The notes under the pieces were generated by a model. That model saw only the letters and a list, made by a program, of their open reading frames with translations. It was not told where the DNA came from and did not search any database. Position numbers and translations under genes: made by a program. Shown here in pieces: positions 7,186 through 14,966 of a stretch of 30,046 nucleotides of DNA. The DNA is from JACQKA01 sp964462785 (lineage in GTDB: Bacteria; Patescibacteriota; Minisyncoccia; Phycocordibacterales; UBA2100): the NCBI GenBank assembly GCA_964462785.1, contig CAYWZA010000010.1, positions 1 through 30,046 of the forward strand. Direction: 5' to 3'. The stretch's first letter is position 1, and each line of letters opens with the position of its first letter.

Positions 7186-9282
7186 ATGAAAGTTATACGC
7201 GCGGCTAGGCACCATATGCGGCAGTTTGCTGTCGCAGTGCATCCAGCATTGCATCTATGTGCGTTCCTGTGTGCTATAGCAATTGTATTTTTTACATTGG
7301 CACCAGTCTCTTCTCAAGAGACGCCAACAACCATTGTTTTACATACAGGCACCGCTTGGTTGGTTCCGACAGATTGGAATAATTCGGGTAACACCGTAGA
7401 TGTTATAGGTGGCGGTAGTGGAGGAGGTGGTGGCGGTGCATACGCGCATGTATCCAACGTGATACTCAACCCAGGGGAAACAGTGGGGTATGTCGTCGGT
7501 GGACCGAGCCAGGACTCCTATTTTTGCAATTCTGCATCCAACTGTAATTCCATCATCGACAGTGCGGTTAAGGTGGGCGCAAAAGGAGGTCTTGGCAGTG
7601 CGGGTGGAGCTGCATCTGATTCCGTAGGCACAATAAGGTACAGTGGCGGATCTAGAGGCGGCAGGGAAACGTATTTTGACTGTGGATATGGGGGCGGGGG
7701 TGGTGCTGGTGGTCCGCATGGGAATGGTGCGCGCGGAGGGAATGCGTTTTCTGACATTAACACGGCGGTTATTACTGGGGGTGGCGGAGGCGCAAGTGGT
7801 GGTGGTTCGCAAGGGGGGAACGGAAGTATAACAGCCGGCGGACGTGGTGGTAGCAATTTCTTTGGCAACGGTGGTGGTAGTAGTGGGACAGCAGGTACGG
7901 AAGGAGGAGGTGGAGGTGGAGGAAAAAACGCGGGATCGCCAGGTAGCGGCGGCGATGGAGTTGACATCATCTCTACAGTTGGTAGTGGTGGCGGGGGTGG
8001 TGGAAAATCATCCTGCACTCCAAGTGCAAAAGGTGGAAATGGTGGTTTGTATGGGGGTGGAGGTGGGGGTGGAGGCAGTGCATTGGGCGCACCAGGAGTA
8101 ATTGTGATTATGTATTTTCCTATAGCTGGTGTGCCGTTTGCTCCCATTATCGATGCTGCTGACGGCACTACCGAAATTGTGCTCACGTGGTCAACTCCCT
8201 CAAGCGATGGTGGTTCGGCTATCACGGGATACAAAATATATCGCGGCACCAGCCCAAGTCCGACCACGCTCTACACCAGCGTTGGGGTGGTAAACACCTA
8301 CACCGACAGCGCTGCCGTGCAGGGCACCACCTATTACTATCGCGTGAAGGCAACGAACGCCATTGGTGATAGCGTATATTCAAACGAAGACAGTGCAGTC
8401 CTCACTTCCTCATGTCCTGGAGGGAGCAACGGAGGTAATGTCACCGGCTGGGCATGGAGTGACACCATCGGCTGGATATCGCTCAACAGTGGCGATGCAG
8501 ACACCTGCTCCAGCTACACCTACGGTCTTTCCATAGACAGCAGCGACAACATCACCGGCTACGCGTGGAGTGAAAATATCGGTTGGATTAAATTTGGAGG
8601 TCTTTCAAGTTTCCCTTCAGGATCCGGTACTGTCGCCAGCAACGCTCGTGTGCAGGGAAGTACCGTTTTTGGTTGGGCGCGCGCATGCGCAGGTACTGTA
8701 CCAGGAGACTGTTCGTCCATGACTTCTCGTACCGATGGCTGGGACGGTTGGATTAGTCTTTCCGGCACGGGCTATGGTGTAACCGCAAACGGGTCAGGGC
8801 TCCTCGGCTACGCATGGGGAGATACGAACGTAGGATGGATTGATTTCTCTGCAAACTATGCCTGCGCGGTTAGCGAAGGATACTACTGCGATGGCGACGT
8901 GCGCCACTATAAGAATGTATCCTGCGATATTGACACCGTTCCTGGCGTACCTGAAACTTGCTCCTATCTCTGTTCACCAGGTGCGTGCATTCCGCCACCT
9001 GATCCGAGTGGCACTCTCGGTAATGGCGTTGCAATCACTGCGACACCAACGTTTATTCGATCGGATGGTATTGCGCACATTACATGGGGGACGCAGTACA
9101 CTACTTCTTGCACCGTCACAGGCACCAATGGTGATACGTGGTATCCCGATACATCCGGCACGCAATCAAGTTCACCGATTCAGAAGACCACTACATACAC
9201 ACTCTCCTGCGTTGGTAGTGAGGGCGCAGCACTTAATCAGAGTGTGACTGTGCGCGTTGCTCCAAAATTTCGTGAACGATAA
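7186..9282 (+). CDS. Secreted surface protein A1: Gly-rich, FN3, GWAW repeats, Ig-like
   Basis: A 698-residue exported protein. The ATG at 7186 is preferred because a basic start and hydrophobic core (about residues 22-40) ending VSSQE form a signal peptide; in-frame ATGs at 7147 and 7216 are alternatives. Order: glycine-rich region opening with a GTAWLVPTD strand (about 50-312, resembling phage/surface glycine-rich domains); one FN3 domain (317-408, GYKIYRGTSPSPTTLY...YYYRVKATN); four GWAW-type repeats (GWAWSDTIGWISL 421, GYAWSENIGWIKF 458, GWAR...GWDGWISL 497-525, GYAWGDTNVGWIDF 541); a Cys-rich segment (560-602); and an Ig-like tail (606-693). There is no C-terminal anchor. Likely a cell-surface adhesin or sheath protein (inference). 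Paralogue of the gene at 10878. Confidence 0.88.
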   Translation: MKVIRAARHHMRQFAVAVHPALHLCAFLCAIAIVFFTLAPVSSQETPTTIVLHTGTAWLVPTDWNNSGNTVDVIGGGSGGGGGGAYAHVSNVILNPGETVGYVVGGPSQDSYFCNSASNCNSIIDSAVKVGAKGGLGSAGGAASDSVGTIRYSGGSRGGRETYFDCGYGGGGGAGGPHGNGARGGNAFSDINTAVITGGGGGASGGGSQGGNGSITAGGRGGSNFFGNGGGSSGTAGTEGGGGGGGKNAGSPGSGGDGVDIISTVGSGGGGGGKSSCTPSAKGGNGGLYGGGGGGGGSALGAPGVIVIMYFPIAGVPFAPIIDAADGTTEIVLTWSTPSSDGGSAITGYKIYRGTSPSPTTLYTSVGVVNTYTDSAAVQGTTYYYRVKATNAIGDSVYSNEDSAVLTSSCPGGSNGGNVTGWAWSDTIGWISLNSGDADTCSSYTYGLSIDSSDNITGYAWSENIGWIKFGGLSSFPSGSGTVASNARVQGSTVFGWARACAGTVPGDCSSMTSRTDGWDGWISLSGTGYGVTANGSGLLGYAWGDTNVGWIDFSANYACAVSEGYYCDGDVRHYKNVSCDIDTVPGVPETCSYLCSPGACIPPPDPSGTLGNGVAITATPTFIRSDGIAHITWGTQYTTSCTVTGTNGDTWYPDTSGTQSSSPIQKTTTYTLSCVGSEGAALNQSVTVRVAPKFRER

Positions 9283-9336
9283 TTACTCACACCGGCACTT
9301 TGATTATTACTAGAAAAATCTTGTAAACATGCAGAT
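9283..9336 (+). promoter_or_regulatory. Conserved A-B intergenic region, copy 1
   Basis: This 54-bp spacer closely matches 12519-12570: both start AATTACTCACA just after the stop and end GCAGAT-ATGAAACA. A -35-like TTGATT is present, but the -10 equivalent (TAAACA) is weaker than in copy 2. Confidence 0.45.
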
Positions 9337-10431
9337 ATGAAACATTCAATTTCACTCATAATCACATTTGTGCTTGGCGCAATCATTTTTGGCGCAGCAA
9401 GTATCCTACTTGCGTGGAGTGGACCTGCGGGCGTCGCACCAGAAAACAATATCGACGTACCTATTAATGTCGGCACCACAGACCAAGTGAAAGACGGCAG
9501 ACTTGGCATCAAGAGTATTCCCGCGCTCGTCTTTGATTTTGAGGTGAATGGCTCTGCTCTTGTGAACTCCCTTGCTGTTGCCGGCAATGCTCTCATGTCG
9601 GGAGCCAATCGCTACATTAATTTCAATGCGAGTGCCGGCTCTGCAGGATACGGCTTCCGGGACAATGCGGGGATGATGGAAGTGAAAAATGAAAGTGGTG
9701 CGTGGGCAATGATTGCGACGACAACGGGAGGTGCATTCGGCACGATTTCGAGAGAAACGCTCACATACTCAACATCAGGCACGTACACATGGACGAAGCC
9801 TGCAAACGCAGAAATGGTGCATGTGCAGTGTGTGGGCGCAGGCGGTGGTGGCGGCAGAAATACGAGTGGCTGCGGGGGCGGCGGTGGAGCATATGTATCG
9901 GGGTGGATACTTGCCGGGGAATTAACTGATACGGTTTCTGTGGTTGTTGGAAGCGGCGGTCCGGGGAGAAGCTCGAACGGTAGTGGCTCCGCAGGAGGTT
10001 CCAGCGCATTTGGTGCGTACTTTGTTAGCACTGGCGGGGCAGGTGGCGGCGCGCGTGGGGTCTATATCAATTCCAACGGGCAGGCAGCAAGTGATTGTGT
10101 TGGCGGCGCTGGTGGGGCGCCGTCGACCGATAATGTCGTCTATGATGTTACACGAGAGCCAGGAGGCGCGGGCGGCACCGTTCCCAATTCGGGTAATTGC
10201 AGTGCTCCTCCGGGTGGATGGCATGAGTCTGCTGGAGGTGGGGCGTGCGCAGTTCCATCGAATAGCGTTCATCAAGGGGCAGACTCGCAATTTAGTGGCG
10301 ATGGCGGAGATACAAGCCAGCCGGGAACTTTCCCCGGTGGCGGTGGGGGTGGTGGATCTCCCACATATCAACCAAATGCAGGAGCTGGTGCTGATGGACA
10401 ATGTGTCGTGACAACTATAATTCGAGATTAA
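9337..10431 (+). CDS. Membrane-anchored glycine-rich surface protein B1
   Basis: A 364-residue protein. One N-terminal transmembrane segment (about residues 5-27, MKHSIS then hydrophobic, ending AWSGP) is followed by a conserved linker VPINVGTTDQVKDGRLGIKS and a beta-type stretch (ANRYINFNASAGSAGYGFRDNAG...ESGAWA). From about 142 a glycine-rich domain opens with TSGTYTWTKP and VHVQCVGAGGGGG. The PIN-x-G-T/S-T-x-Q-K linker recurs in many parcubacterial exported proteins (from memory). The N-terminal segment carries no prepilin GFxxxE motif, so a type IV pilin is not supported. Paralogue of the gene at 12571, sharing MKHSISLI and long stretches to about residue 125, then diverging. Function is inferred only as surface display. 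Confidence 0.85.
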   Translation: MKHSISLIITFVLGAIIFGAASILLAWSGPAGVAPENNIDVPINVGTTDQVKDGRLGIKSIPALVFDFEVNGSALVNSLAVAGNALMSGANRYINFNASAGSAGYGFRDNAGMMEVKNESGAWAMIATTTGGAFGTISRETLTYSTSGTYTWTKPANAEMVHVQCVGAGGGGGRNTSGCGGGGGAYVSGWILAGELTDTVSVVVGSGGPGRSSNGSGSAGGSSAFGAYFVSTGGAGGGARGVYINSNGQAASDCVGGAGGAPSTDNVVYDVTREPGGAGGTVPNSGNCSAPPGGWHESAGGGACAVPSNSVHQGADSQFSGDGGDTSQPGTFPGGGGGGGSPTYQPNAGAGADGQCVVTTIIRD

Positions 10432-10450
10432 GGGGCAATCCACAGAGTTT

Positions 10451-10479
10451 TTAGTTCTAATGCACGCACCGTGTTAAAT
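10451..10479 (+). promoter_or_regulatory. Promoter with leaderless geometry
   Basis: TTAGTT (10451-10456), 17 bp, TTAAAT (10474-10479), then 7 nt to the ATG at 10487. The predicted start falls on or next to the A of the ATG. The hexamers are imperfect. Confidence 0.4.
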
Positions 10480-10486
10480 TGAATGG

Positions 10487-10873
10487 ATGAATGGTGACGG
10501 TCAACCGAATAAGTCATGGCTCACTCAGCTACTTGATGAGGGTGAGAAGATAATCCCAGCATCAGCGCTGGGCATCATTGGCGTGATCAGTTTTGTCGCA
10601 GTGTTCTGGCTTCTGACGACTACCCAGGGGCAGAATATACTCACTCGTTTTATACCGCGCGTCATTGAAGTCGAATTGGCGGAGACGCGCGAAATTAAAT
10701 ACAAGCAAGCATTGCGTGCCGCACTTGAGGATGGAACCGCCGAGCCGCTCACTGAAAACGAGAAGCGCGCAGCAATCAAATCCCTGGCGGAACGCATTGA
10801 TGCAGGTGAGCAGGGAATTGCTACCGTCGATGAAAAAGAAAAAATATTAATGAGCCTGCAGCAAGCGCAATAA
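10487..10873 (+). CDS. Hypothetical single-pass membrane protein C
   Basis: A 128-residue protein with a polar N-terminus, one transmembrane segment (about 26-45, SALGIIGVISFVAVFWLLTT) and a charged, mainly helical C-terminal domain (about 60-128) that may form a coiled coil (VELAETREIKYKQALRAALE). It lies between the two surface cassettes, with its stop 4 nt before the start of A2 at 10878, so the two are probably co-transcribed and coupled. No family is recognised. A scaffold or anchoring role for the surface proteins is only a guess from position. Confidence 0.7.
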   Translation: MNGDGQPNKSWLTQLLDEGEKIIPASALGIIGVISFVAVFWLLTTTQGQNILTRFIPRVIEVELAETREIKYKQALRAALEDGTAEPLTENEKRAAIKSLAERIDAGEQGIATVDEKEKILMSLQQAQ

Positions 10874-10877
10874 ATGT

Positions 10878-12518
10878 ATGCTTGCAGTAACGAGCGGAAA
10901 GGGGAATACAGGTGTAATAGCATGGGGGCTGTTATTTCTATTGGGTGTGTGCATGCCCAGCATCGCATTCGGTGGATATTCACAAGGAAAGTATGGGTAC
11001 TCTCAAGGCAGCTATTATTCCCAAGGCAGTTATTATTCTCAAGGTAGCTACTATTCTCAAGGAAGTTACATCACTGTCCCCACTGCCCCTACATCCCTCG
11101 TTGCCGCTGATGGCACTACCCAGATTGTGCTCACGTGGTCAACTCCCGCAAGCAATGGCGGCTCGGCTATTACAGGATACAAAATATATCGCGGCACCGG
11201 CCCCAGCCCCACGACGCTCTACACCAGCGTTGGAGTGGTAAACACCTACACCGACAGCGGCGTCGTGCAGGGCACCACCTATTACTATCGCGTGAAGGCA
11301 ACGAATGCAGTGGGAGACAGCGCGTATTCAAATGAAGATAGCGCTGTGGTGCGAGATGTACCAGGTGCACCAACAGCATTAAACGCTACTGCAAATATTT
11401 CCGGTATCGACCTCACCTGGTCAACTCCCGCAAGCAATGGCGGCTCGGCTATTACAGGATACAAAATATATCGCGGCACCGGCCCCAGCCCCACGACGCT
11501 CTACACCAGCGTTGGAGTGGTAAACACCTACACCGACAGCGGCGTCGTGCAGGGCACCACCTATTACTATCGCGTGAAGGCAACGAACGCGATTGGTGAT
11601 AGCGCGTATTCAAACGAAGACAGCGCGACGGTTGCCTGCACTGATGGTAGTAGCACTGGCACCGTATCAGGATGGGCTTGGAGCGACACTATCGGCTGGA
11701 TTTCCCTGAGTGGCTCCGATACGGGCACATGCACTTCACAGACCTACGGTCTCACTATCTCCGGCTCGGCAGTCACTGGCTATGCATGGAGTGAACATAT
11801 TGGCTGGATTCAATTCGGCGGTCTCTCAGGATTTCCTACGGGTGGCAGCACGGTCGCAAGCAACGCCATAATATCGGGAAGCAATGTTGTAGGATGGGCG
11901 CGCGCGACTGCGTACAGCGATGCACAGGCAGGTGGGTGGGACGGATGGATTAGTTTGAGCGGCTCAGGCACGGATGTCGTAACAGGTCTTCCATTCACGT
12001 ACGGACTTACGGTGAATGACGGGGCGCTCTTGGGATGGGCATGGGGTGATGCTCATGTAGGGTGGATAGATTTCTCCGCAAATTACTCCTGCGCAGAAAC
12101 TTCGGGCTACTACTGTTCGGGCGATGTCCGACATCATCGGACGCTATACTGCGCTGTAGACACCGTGGTCGGAGTACCCGAAACATGCTCCTACCTCTGT
12201 TCGTCAGGCGCCTGCGTTCCTCCGCCAAATCCGACGGGGACACTTGGAAACGGGGCAGCAATTACCGTCACTCCTCCTCTGATCCGATCGGGCGGTACGG
12301 TGCAAGTAGCCTGGGGAACAGACAACACCGTATCGTGCACGGTAACCGGCACCAATGGTGATGGACCAGCAGCGCCGTGGAATACCACATCGGGCACCCA
12401 GACCAGCTCACCTATTGTTAAGACAACCACCTTTACGCTCGCGTGCGAGGGAGAAGGCGGCACCTCATTGAATCAAAGCGTGACTGTGAAAGCCGCCCCT
12501 CGATTCCGTGAAATATAA
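10878..12518 (+). CDS. Secreted surface protein A2: YSQG repeats, two FN3, GWAW repeats, Ig-like
   Basis: A 546-residue exported paralogue of the protein at 7186. A signal peptide (hydrophobic about 13-30, SIAFG) is followed by five YSQG-containing repeats, the last four seven residues apart (about 34-64), in place of the glycine-rich domain of A1. Two FN3 domains (about 67-158 and 161-253) are nearly identical. GWAW repeats follow: GWAWSDTIGWISL (265), GYAWSEHIGWIQF (301), GWAR...GWDGWISL (339-360) and GWAWGDAHVGWIDF (386). The Cys-rich segment and Ig-like tail (to 546, ending PRFREI versus PKFRER) align with A1. It has no SD and is coupled to gene C. Predicted surface adhesin or filament component; this is inferred from domains, not shown. 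Confidence 0.88.
   Translation: MLAVTSGKGNTGVIAWGLLFLLGVCMPSIAFGGYSQGKYGYSQGSYYSQGSYYSQGSYYSQGSYITVPTAPTSLVAADGTTQIVLTWSTPASNGGSAITGYKIYRGTGPSPTTLYTSVGVVNTYTDSGVVQGTTYYYRVKATNAVGDSAYSNEDSAVVRDVPGAPTALNATANISGIDLTWSTPASNGGSAITGYKIYRGTGPSPTTLYTSVGVVNTYTDSGVVQGTTYYYRVKATNAIGDSAYSNEDSATVACTDGSSTGTVSGWAWSDTIGWISLSGSDTGTCTSQTYGLTISGSAVTGYAWSEHIGWIQFGGLSGFPTGGSTVASNAIISGSNVVGWARATAYSDAQAGGWDGWISLSGSGTDVVTGLPFTYGLTVNDGALLGWAWGDAHVGWIDFSANYSCAETSGYYCSGDVRHHRTLYCAVDTVVGVPETCSYLCSSGACVPPPNPTGTLGNGAAITVTPPLIRSGGTVQVAWGTDNTVSCTVTGTNGDGPAAPWNTTSGTQTSSPIVKTTTFTLACEGEGGTSLNQSVTVKAAPRFREI
10978..11072 (+). repeat. Short tandem repeat encoding YSQGSYY
   Basis: Four 21-bp units encoding YSQGSYY-type heptads, plus one diverged leading unit (YSQGKYG). 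The units differ by synonymous changes at codon third positions. Slippage-prone arrays like this can vary in copy number. Confidence 0.8.
11136..11305 (+). repeat. Exact 170-bp direct repeat, copy 1 (FN3)
   Basis: This segment of the first FN3 domain is identical base for base to 11418-11587, 282 bp downstream. A diverged third copy is at 8188-8357 in A1. Confidence 0.9.
11418..11587 (+). repeat. Exact 170-bp direct repeat, copy 2 (FN3)
   Basis: Identical to 11136-11305. The flanking FN3 sequence on both sides has diverged, so the identical tract is bounded inside the domain, which fits gene conversion or a recent internal duplication. Confidence 0.9.
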
Positions 12519-12535
12519 TTACTCACAACGATAGG

Positions 12536-12564
12536 TTGGTTATTATTAGAAACATTCGTATACT
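12536..12564 (+). promoter_or_regulatory. B2 promoter with leaderless geometry
   Basis: TTGGTT (12536-12541), 17 bp, TATACT (12559-12564), then only GCAGAT before the ATG at 12571. Transcription is predicted to start at the A of the start codon. Confidence 0.6.
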
Positions 12565-12570
12565 GCAGAT

Positions 12571-13548
12571 ATGAAACACTCGATTTCGCTCATCACCACT
12601 TTTGCACTCGGTGCAATTATTTTTGGTGCAGCAAGTATTCTGCTTGCGTGGACTGGTCCGACACAGACAGCGCCAGGAGGAAACGTATCCCCACCGATCA
12701 ATACAGGATCAACTGCACAGATCAAAGCGGGCGCTTTCGGTATTAAGAGTGTCAGCCCTCTCGTGTTTGATTTTGAAGTCAATGGATCCACGCTCCTGAA
12801 TTCAATAGTCACCATTGCCGGCGATACACTGATGTCTGGCGCTACGCGCTACCTCAATTTCGGCAGTACAGCAGGCTCAGCTGGTTATGGTATCCGCAAT
12901 AACAGCGGGAGCATGGAATTCAAAAACAGCGGTGCAGCAGGATGGTCTTCCATAGGATCGGGCGGCACACTGAGTGCTGTTCGCTCGTATACCAGTAGCG
13001 CCACCTGGAGCAAACCAACAAATGTGAGCTACATCGTAGTGGAGGTGTGGGGAGGTGGAGGTGCGGGAGGTGATGGCGACAATTCCGGCGATGGCACTGG
13101 CGGCGGAGGTGCGGGAGGCTATTCATTGAAAAGAATATCAGCCGCTTCGCTGGGTGCCACTGAAACCATAACCGTTGGAGCTGGCGGGATAGTCACTGCA
13201 AGTGCAGCAGGTGGCCCTGGAGGTACAACAAGCTTTGGTACACATCTTTCAGCAACCGGCGGGACAGGCGGTGCTCGTAGCGGAGGAAACACACTGGGTG
13301 GAATTGGAGGTGTTGGCTCGGGCGGAGACTTGAATCTTAAAGGTGGTGACGGTGATGCAAGTGCCGTACCGATCGGAGGTATGGGTGGCTCCGCGCCGCG
13401 TGGAGGTGGAGGTGGAGGGAGTACATCCGGATGCAATGGTCTTACTGCTGAAGCGGGAGGGGTCTTTGGCGGCGGGGGCGGAGGCGGCTGTGGTGTTGGC
13501 GGTGTTGGCGGATCCGGAGGCGTTGTCATTTACGAATACACCATATAA
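12571..13548 (+). CDS. Membrane-anchored glycine-rich surface protein B2
   Basis: A 325-residue paralogue of the protein at 9337: the same N-terminal transmembrane segment (MKHSISLI...SILLAWTGP), the linker PPINTGSTAQIKAGAFGIKS, the LVFDFEVNGS stretch and RYLNF...AGSAGYGIRNNSG. The C-terminal glycine-rich domain (from about 137, SYTSSATWSKP then VVEVWGGGGAGG) ends VVIYEYTI and differs in detail from that of B1. Preceded by a promoter placing the transcription start at the ATG. Followed by 37 bp without a terminator before the tuf promoter, so some read-through into tuf is possible. Surface display is inferred. Confidence 0.86.
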   Translation: MKHSISLITTFALGAIIFGAASILLAWTGPTQTAPGGNVSPPINTGSTAQIKAGAFGIKSVSPLVFDFEVNGSTLLNSIVTIAGDTLMSGATRYLNFGSTAGSAGYGIRNNSGSMEFKNSGAAGWSSIGSGGTLSAVRSYTSSATWSKPTNVSYIVVEVWGGGGAGGDGDNSGDGTGGGGAGGYSLKRISAASLGATETITVGAGGIVTASAAGGPGGTTSFGTHLSATGGTGGARSGGNTLGGIGGVGSGGDLNLKGGDGDASAVPIGGMGGSAPRGGGGGGSTSGCNGLTAEAGGVFGGGGGGGCGVGGVGGSGGVVIYEYTI

Positions 13549-13586
13549 CCAGCCGACCAAGTTTTACACACAAAAGCCTCTATACG

Positions 13587-13617
13587 TTGACTCCCCGTAA
13601 GGTTTTGTTAGTATATA
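13587..13617 (+). promoter_or_regulatory. tuf promoter
   Basis: TTGACT (13587-13592) and a TATATA-type -10 (about 13612-13617, 19-bp spacer; GTATAT at 13611 gives 18) predict a leader of about 80 nt before the tuf ATG. No strong hairpin is seen in this leader. Confidence 0.55.
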
Positions 13618-13704
13618 TCGCACGCATGGGCGACCTTTTTGTTGCACCTGGTTTACAAAATTGCGTTGGCTTTAACAATTATTAGTTTTAAATAGAAAAA
13701 GTAT

Positions 13705-14904
13705 ATGGCAGATTTCGATCGTTCGAAGCCTCACTTGAATGTGGGAACCATTGGTCACGTCGACCACGGTAAGACGACGTCAACCGCAGCTATTCTCAAA
13801 GTCCTCGACATGTCGAAGGATCAGGGGTACGGCGCGCGCGTTGAGGGTGTGGACAAAATTGACTCCGCACCAGAAGAGAAGGCACGCGGTATTACCATCT
13901 CACTCCACCACTCGGAGTATTGGACGCCGAATAGGCACTATGCGCACATCGATGCGCCGGGACACGCCGACTATATCAAGAACATGATCACGGGTGCCGC
14001 GCAGATGGACGGCGCTATCCTCGTGGTTGCAGCGACTGACGGCGTCATGCCGCAGACGCGCGAACACATCCTGCTCGCGCGCCAAGTGGGCGTGCCGAAG
14101 ATCATCGTGTGGCTCAACAAATGCGACATGGTGGACGACAAAGATCTCATCGATCTCGTCGAGGAAGAGGTGCGCGAATTGCTCACGAAATACGAATTTG
14201 ACGGTAAGAACACGCCGGTTATCCGCGGTTCGGGCTTGAAGGCACTCGAGGCGACATCAGTCTCTGACGAATGGGCACAGAAAGTGCTCGAGCTCGCAAA
14301 GACACTCGACGAATACATCCCGATGCCGAAGCGTGAGAAGGACAAGCCGTTCCTCATGCCAATCGAAGACATCTTCTCAATCGAAGGTCGCGGTACAGTG
14401 GTGACCGGTCGTATTGAGCGCGGTGAAATCAAGACAGGTGCAGAAATCGAAATTGTCGGTATCAAGCCGACAGCAAAGACCACTGTCACTGGCATTGAAA
14501 TGTTCAACAAATCACTCGATCACGGCGAGGCAGGCGACAACGCAGGTATTCTTCTTCGCGGCACAAAGAAAGAAGACGTGCATCGCGGGCAGGTGCTCTG
14601 CGCACCGGGCTCTATCACCCCGCACACCGATTTTGATGCGGAAGTGTACGTGCTCTCAAAGGAAGAAGGAGGTCGTCACACACCGTTCTTTACCGGATAC
14701 AAGCCGCAGTTCTACATGCGCACGACCGATGTCACCGGCGAGGTTACCCTTGCTGAAGGCGTCGAGATGGTCATGCCGGGCGACACTGTGAAATTCAAGG
14801 TGAAGCTCGTTGGCCCGATCGCGCTCGAAGACCAGCAACGCTTTGCTATCCGCGAGGGTGGAAAGACTGTGGGCGCGGGCGTTGTGACAAAGATCAACGC
14901 GTAA
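13705..14904 (+). CDS. tuf: Elongation factor Tu
   Basis: A 399-residue GTPase that delivers aminoacyl-tRNA to the ribosome. Seen: G1 GHVDHGKTT (about residues 17-25); switch I RGIT; G3 DAPGH, where most bacterial EF-Tu have DCPGH (E. coli Cys81 becomes Ala); G4 NKCDM; and SGLKALE where SALKALE is usual. Domain II has GRGTVVTGRIERG, and domain III ends VGAGVVTKINA. Length is typical. It has its own promoter after the surface locus and is followed 62 nt later by rpsJ, a common tuf-rpsJ pairing. No SD precedes the ATG (AAATAGAAAAAGTAT). Confidence 0.98.
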   Translation: MADFDRSKPHLNVGTIGHVDHGKTTSTAAILKVLDMSKDQGYGARVEGVDKIDSAPEEKARGITISLHHSEYWTPNRHYAHIDAPGHADYIKNMITGAAQMDGAILVVAATDGVMPQTREHILLARQVGVPKIIVWLNKCDMVDDKDLIDLVEEEVRELLTKYEFDGKNTPVIRGSGLKALEATSVSDEWAQKVLELAKTLDEYIPMPKREKDKPFLMPIEDIFSIEGRGTVVTGRIERGEIKTGAEIEIVGIKPTAKTTVTGIEMFNKSLDHGEAGDNAGILLRGTKKEDVHRGQVLCAPGSITPHTDFDAEVYVLSKEEGGRHTPFFTGYKPQFYMRTTDVTGEVTLAEGVEMVMPGDTVKFKVKLVGPIALEDQQRFAIREGGKTVGAGVVTKINA

Positions 14905-14924
14905 TAAGCGGTGCGCATTGACTT

Positions 14925-14933
14925 AGGAGGTGA
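14925..14933 (+). promoter_or_regulatory. Extended SD-like sequence without a usable start
   Basis: AGGAGGTGA matches the classical anti-SD complement over nine bases, but the next ATG (rpsJ, 14967) is 33 nt away and a TGA in the rpsJ frame sits just upstream of it. The nearest possible starts (GTG 14931, CTG 14936) would give peptides of only three to five residues. Confidence 0.6.
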
Positions 14934-14966
14934 TTCTGGTAGGTTAACGAAACCGAACATTGAATT

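Noticed and set aside
7518..8267. A 249-codon minus-strand ORF rich in Pro opposite the glycine-rich region of A1
   Set aside because: Gly codons (GGN) read as Pro (NCC) on the other strand, so the open frame is a by-product. It has no start signal or family resemblance. The same holds for minus-strand ORFs at 9612-10031 and 13119-13529.
9337..9420. B1/B2 N-termini as type IV pilins
   Set aside because: The hydrophobic segment is not preceded by a prepilin cleavage motif (Gly before Phe with Glu at +5), so only a membrane anchor is supported.
10978..11072. Regular short repeats that could suggest a CRISPR array
   Set aside because: The 21-bp units are contiguous, in frame, lack spacers and encode YSQGSYY heptads.
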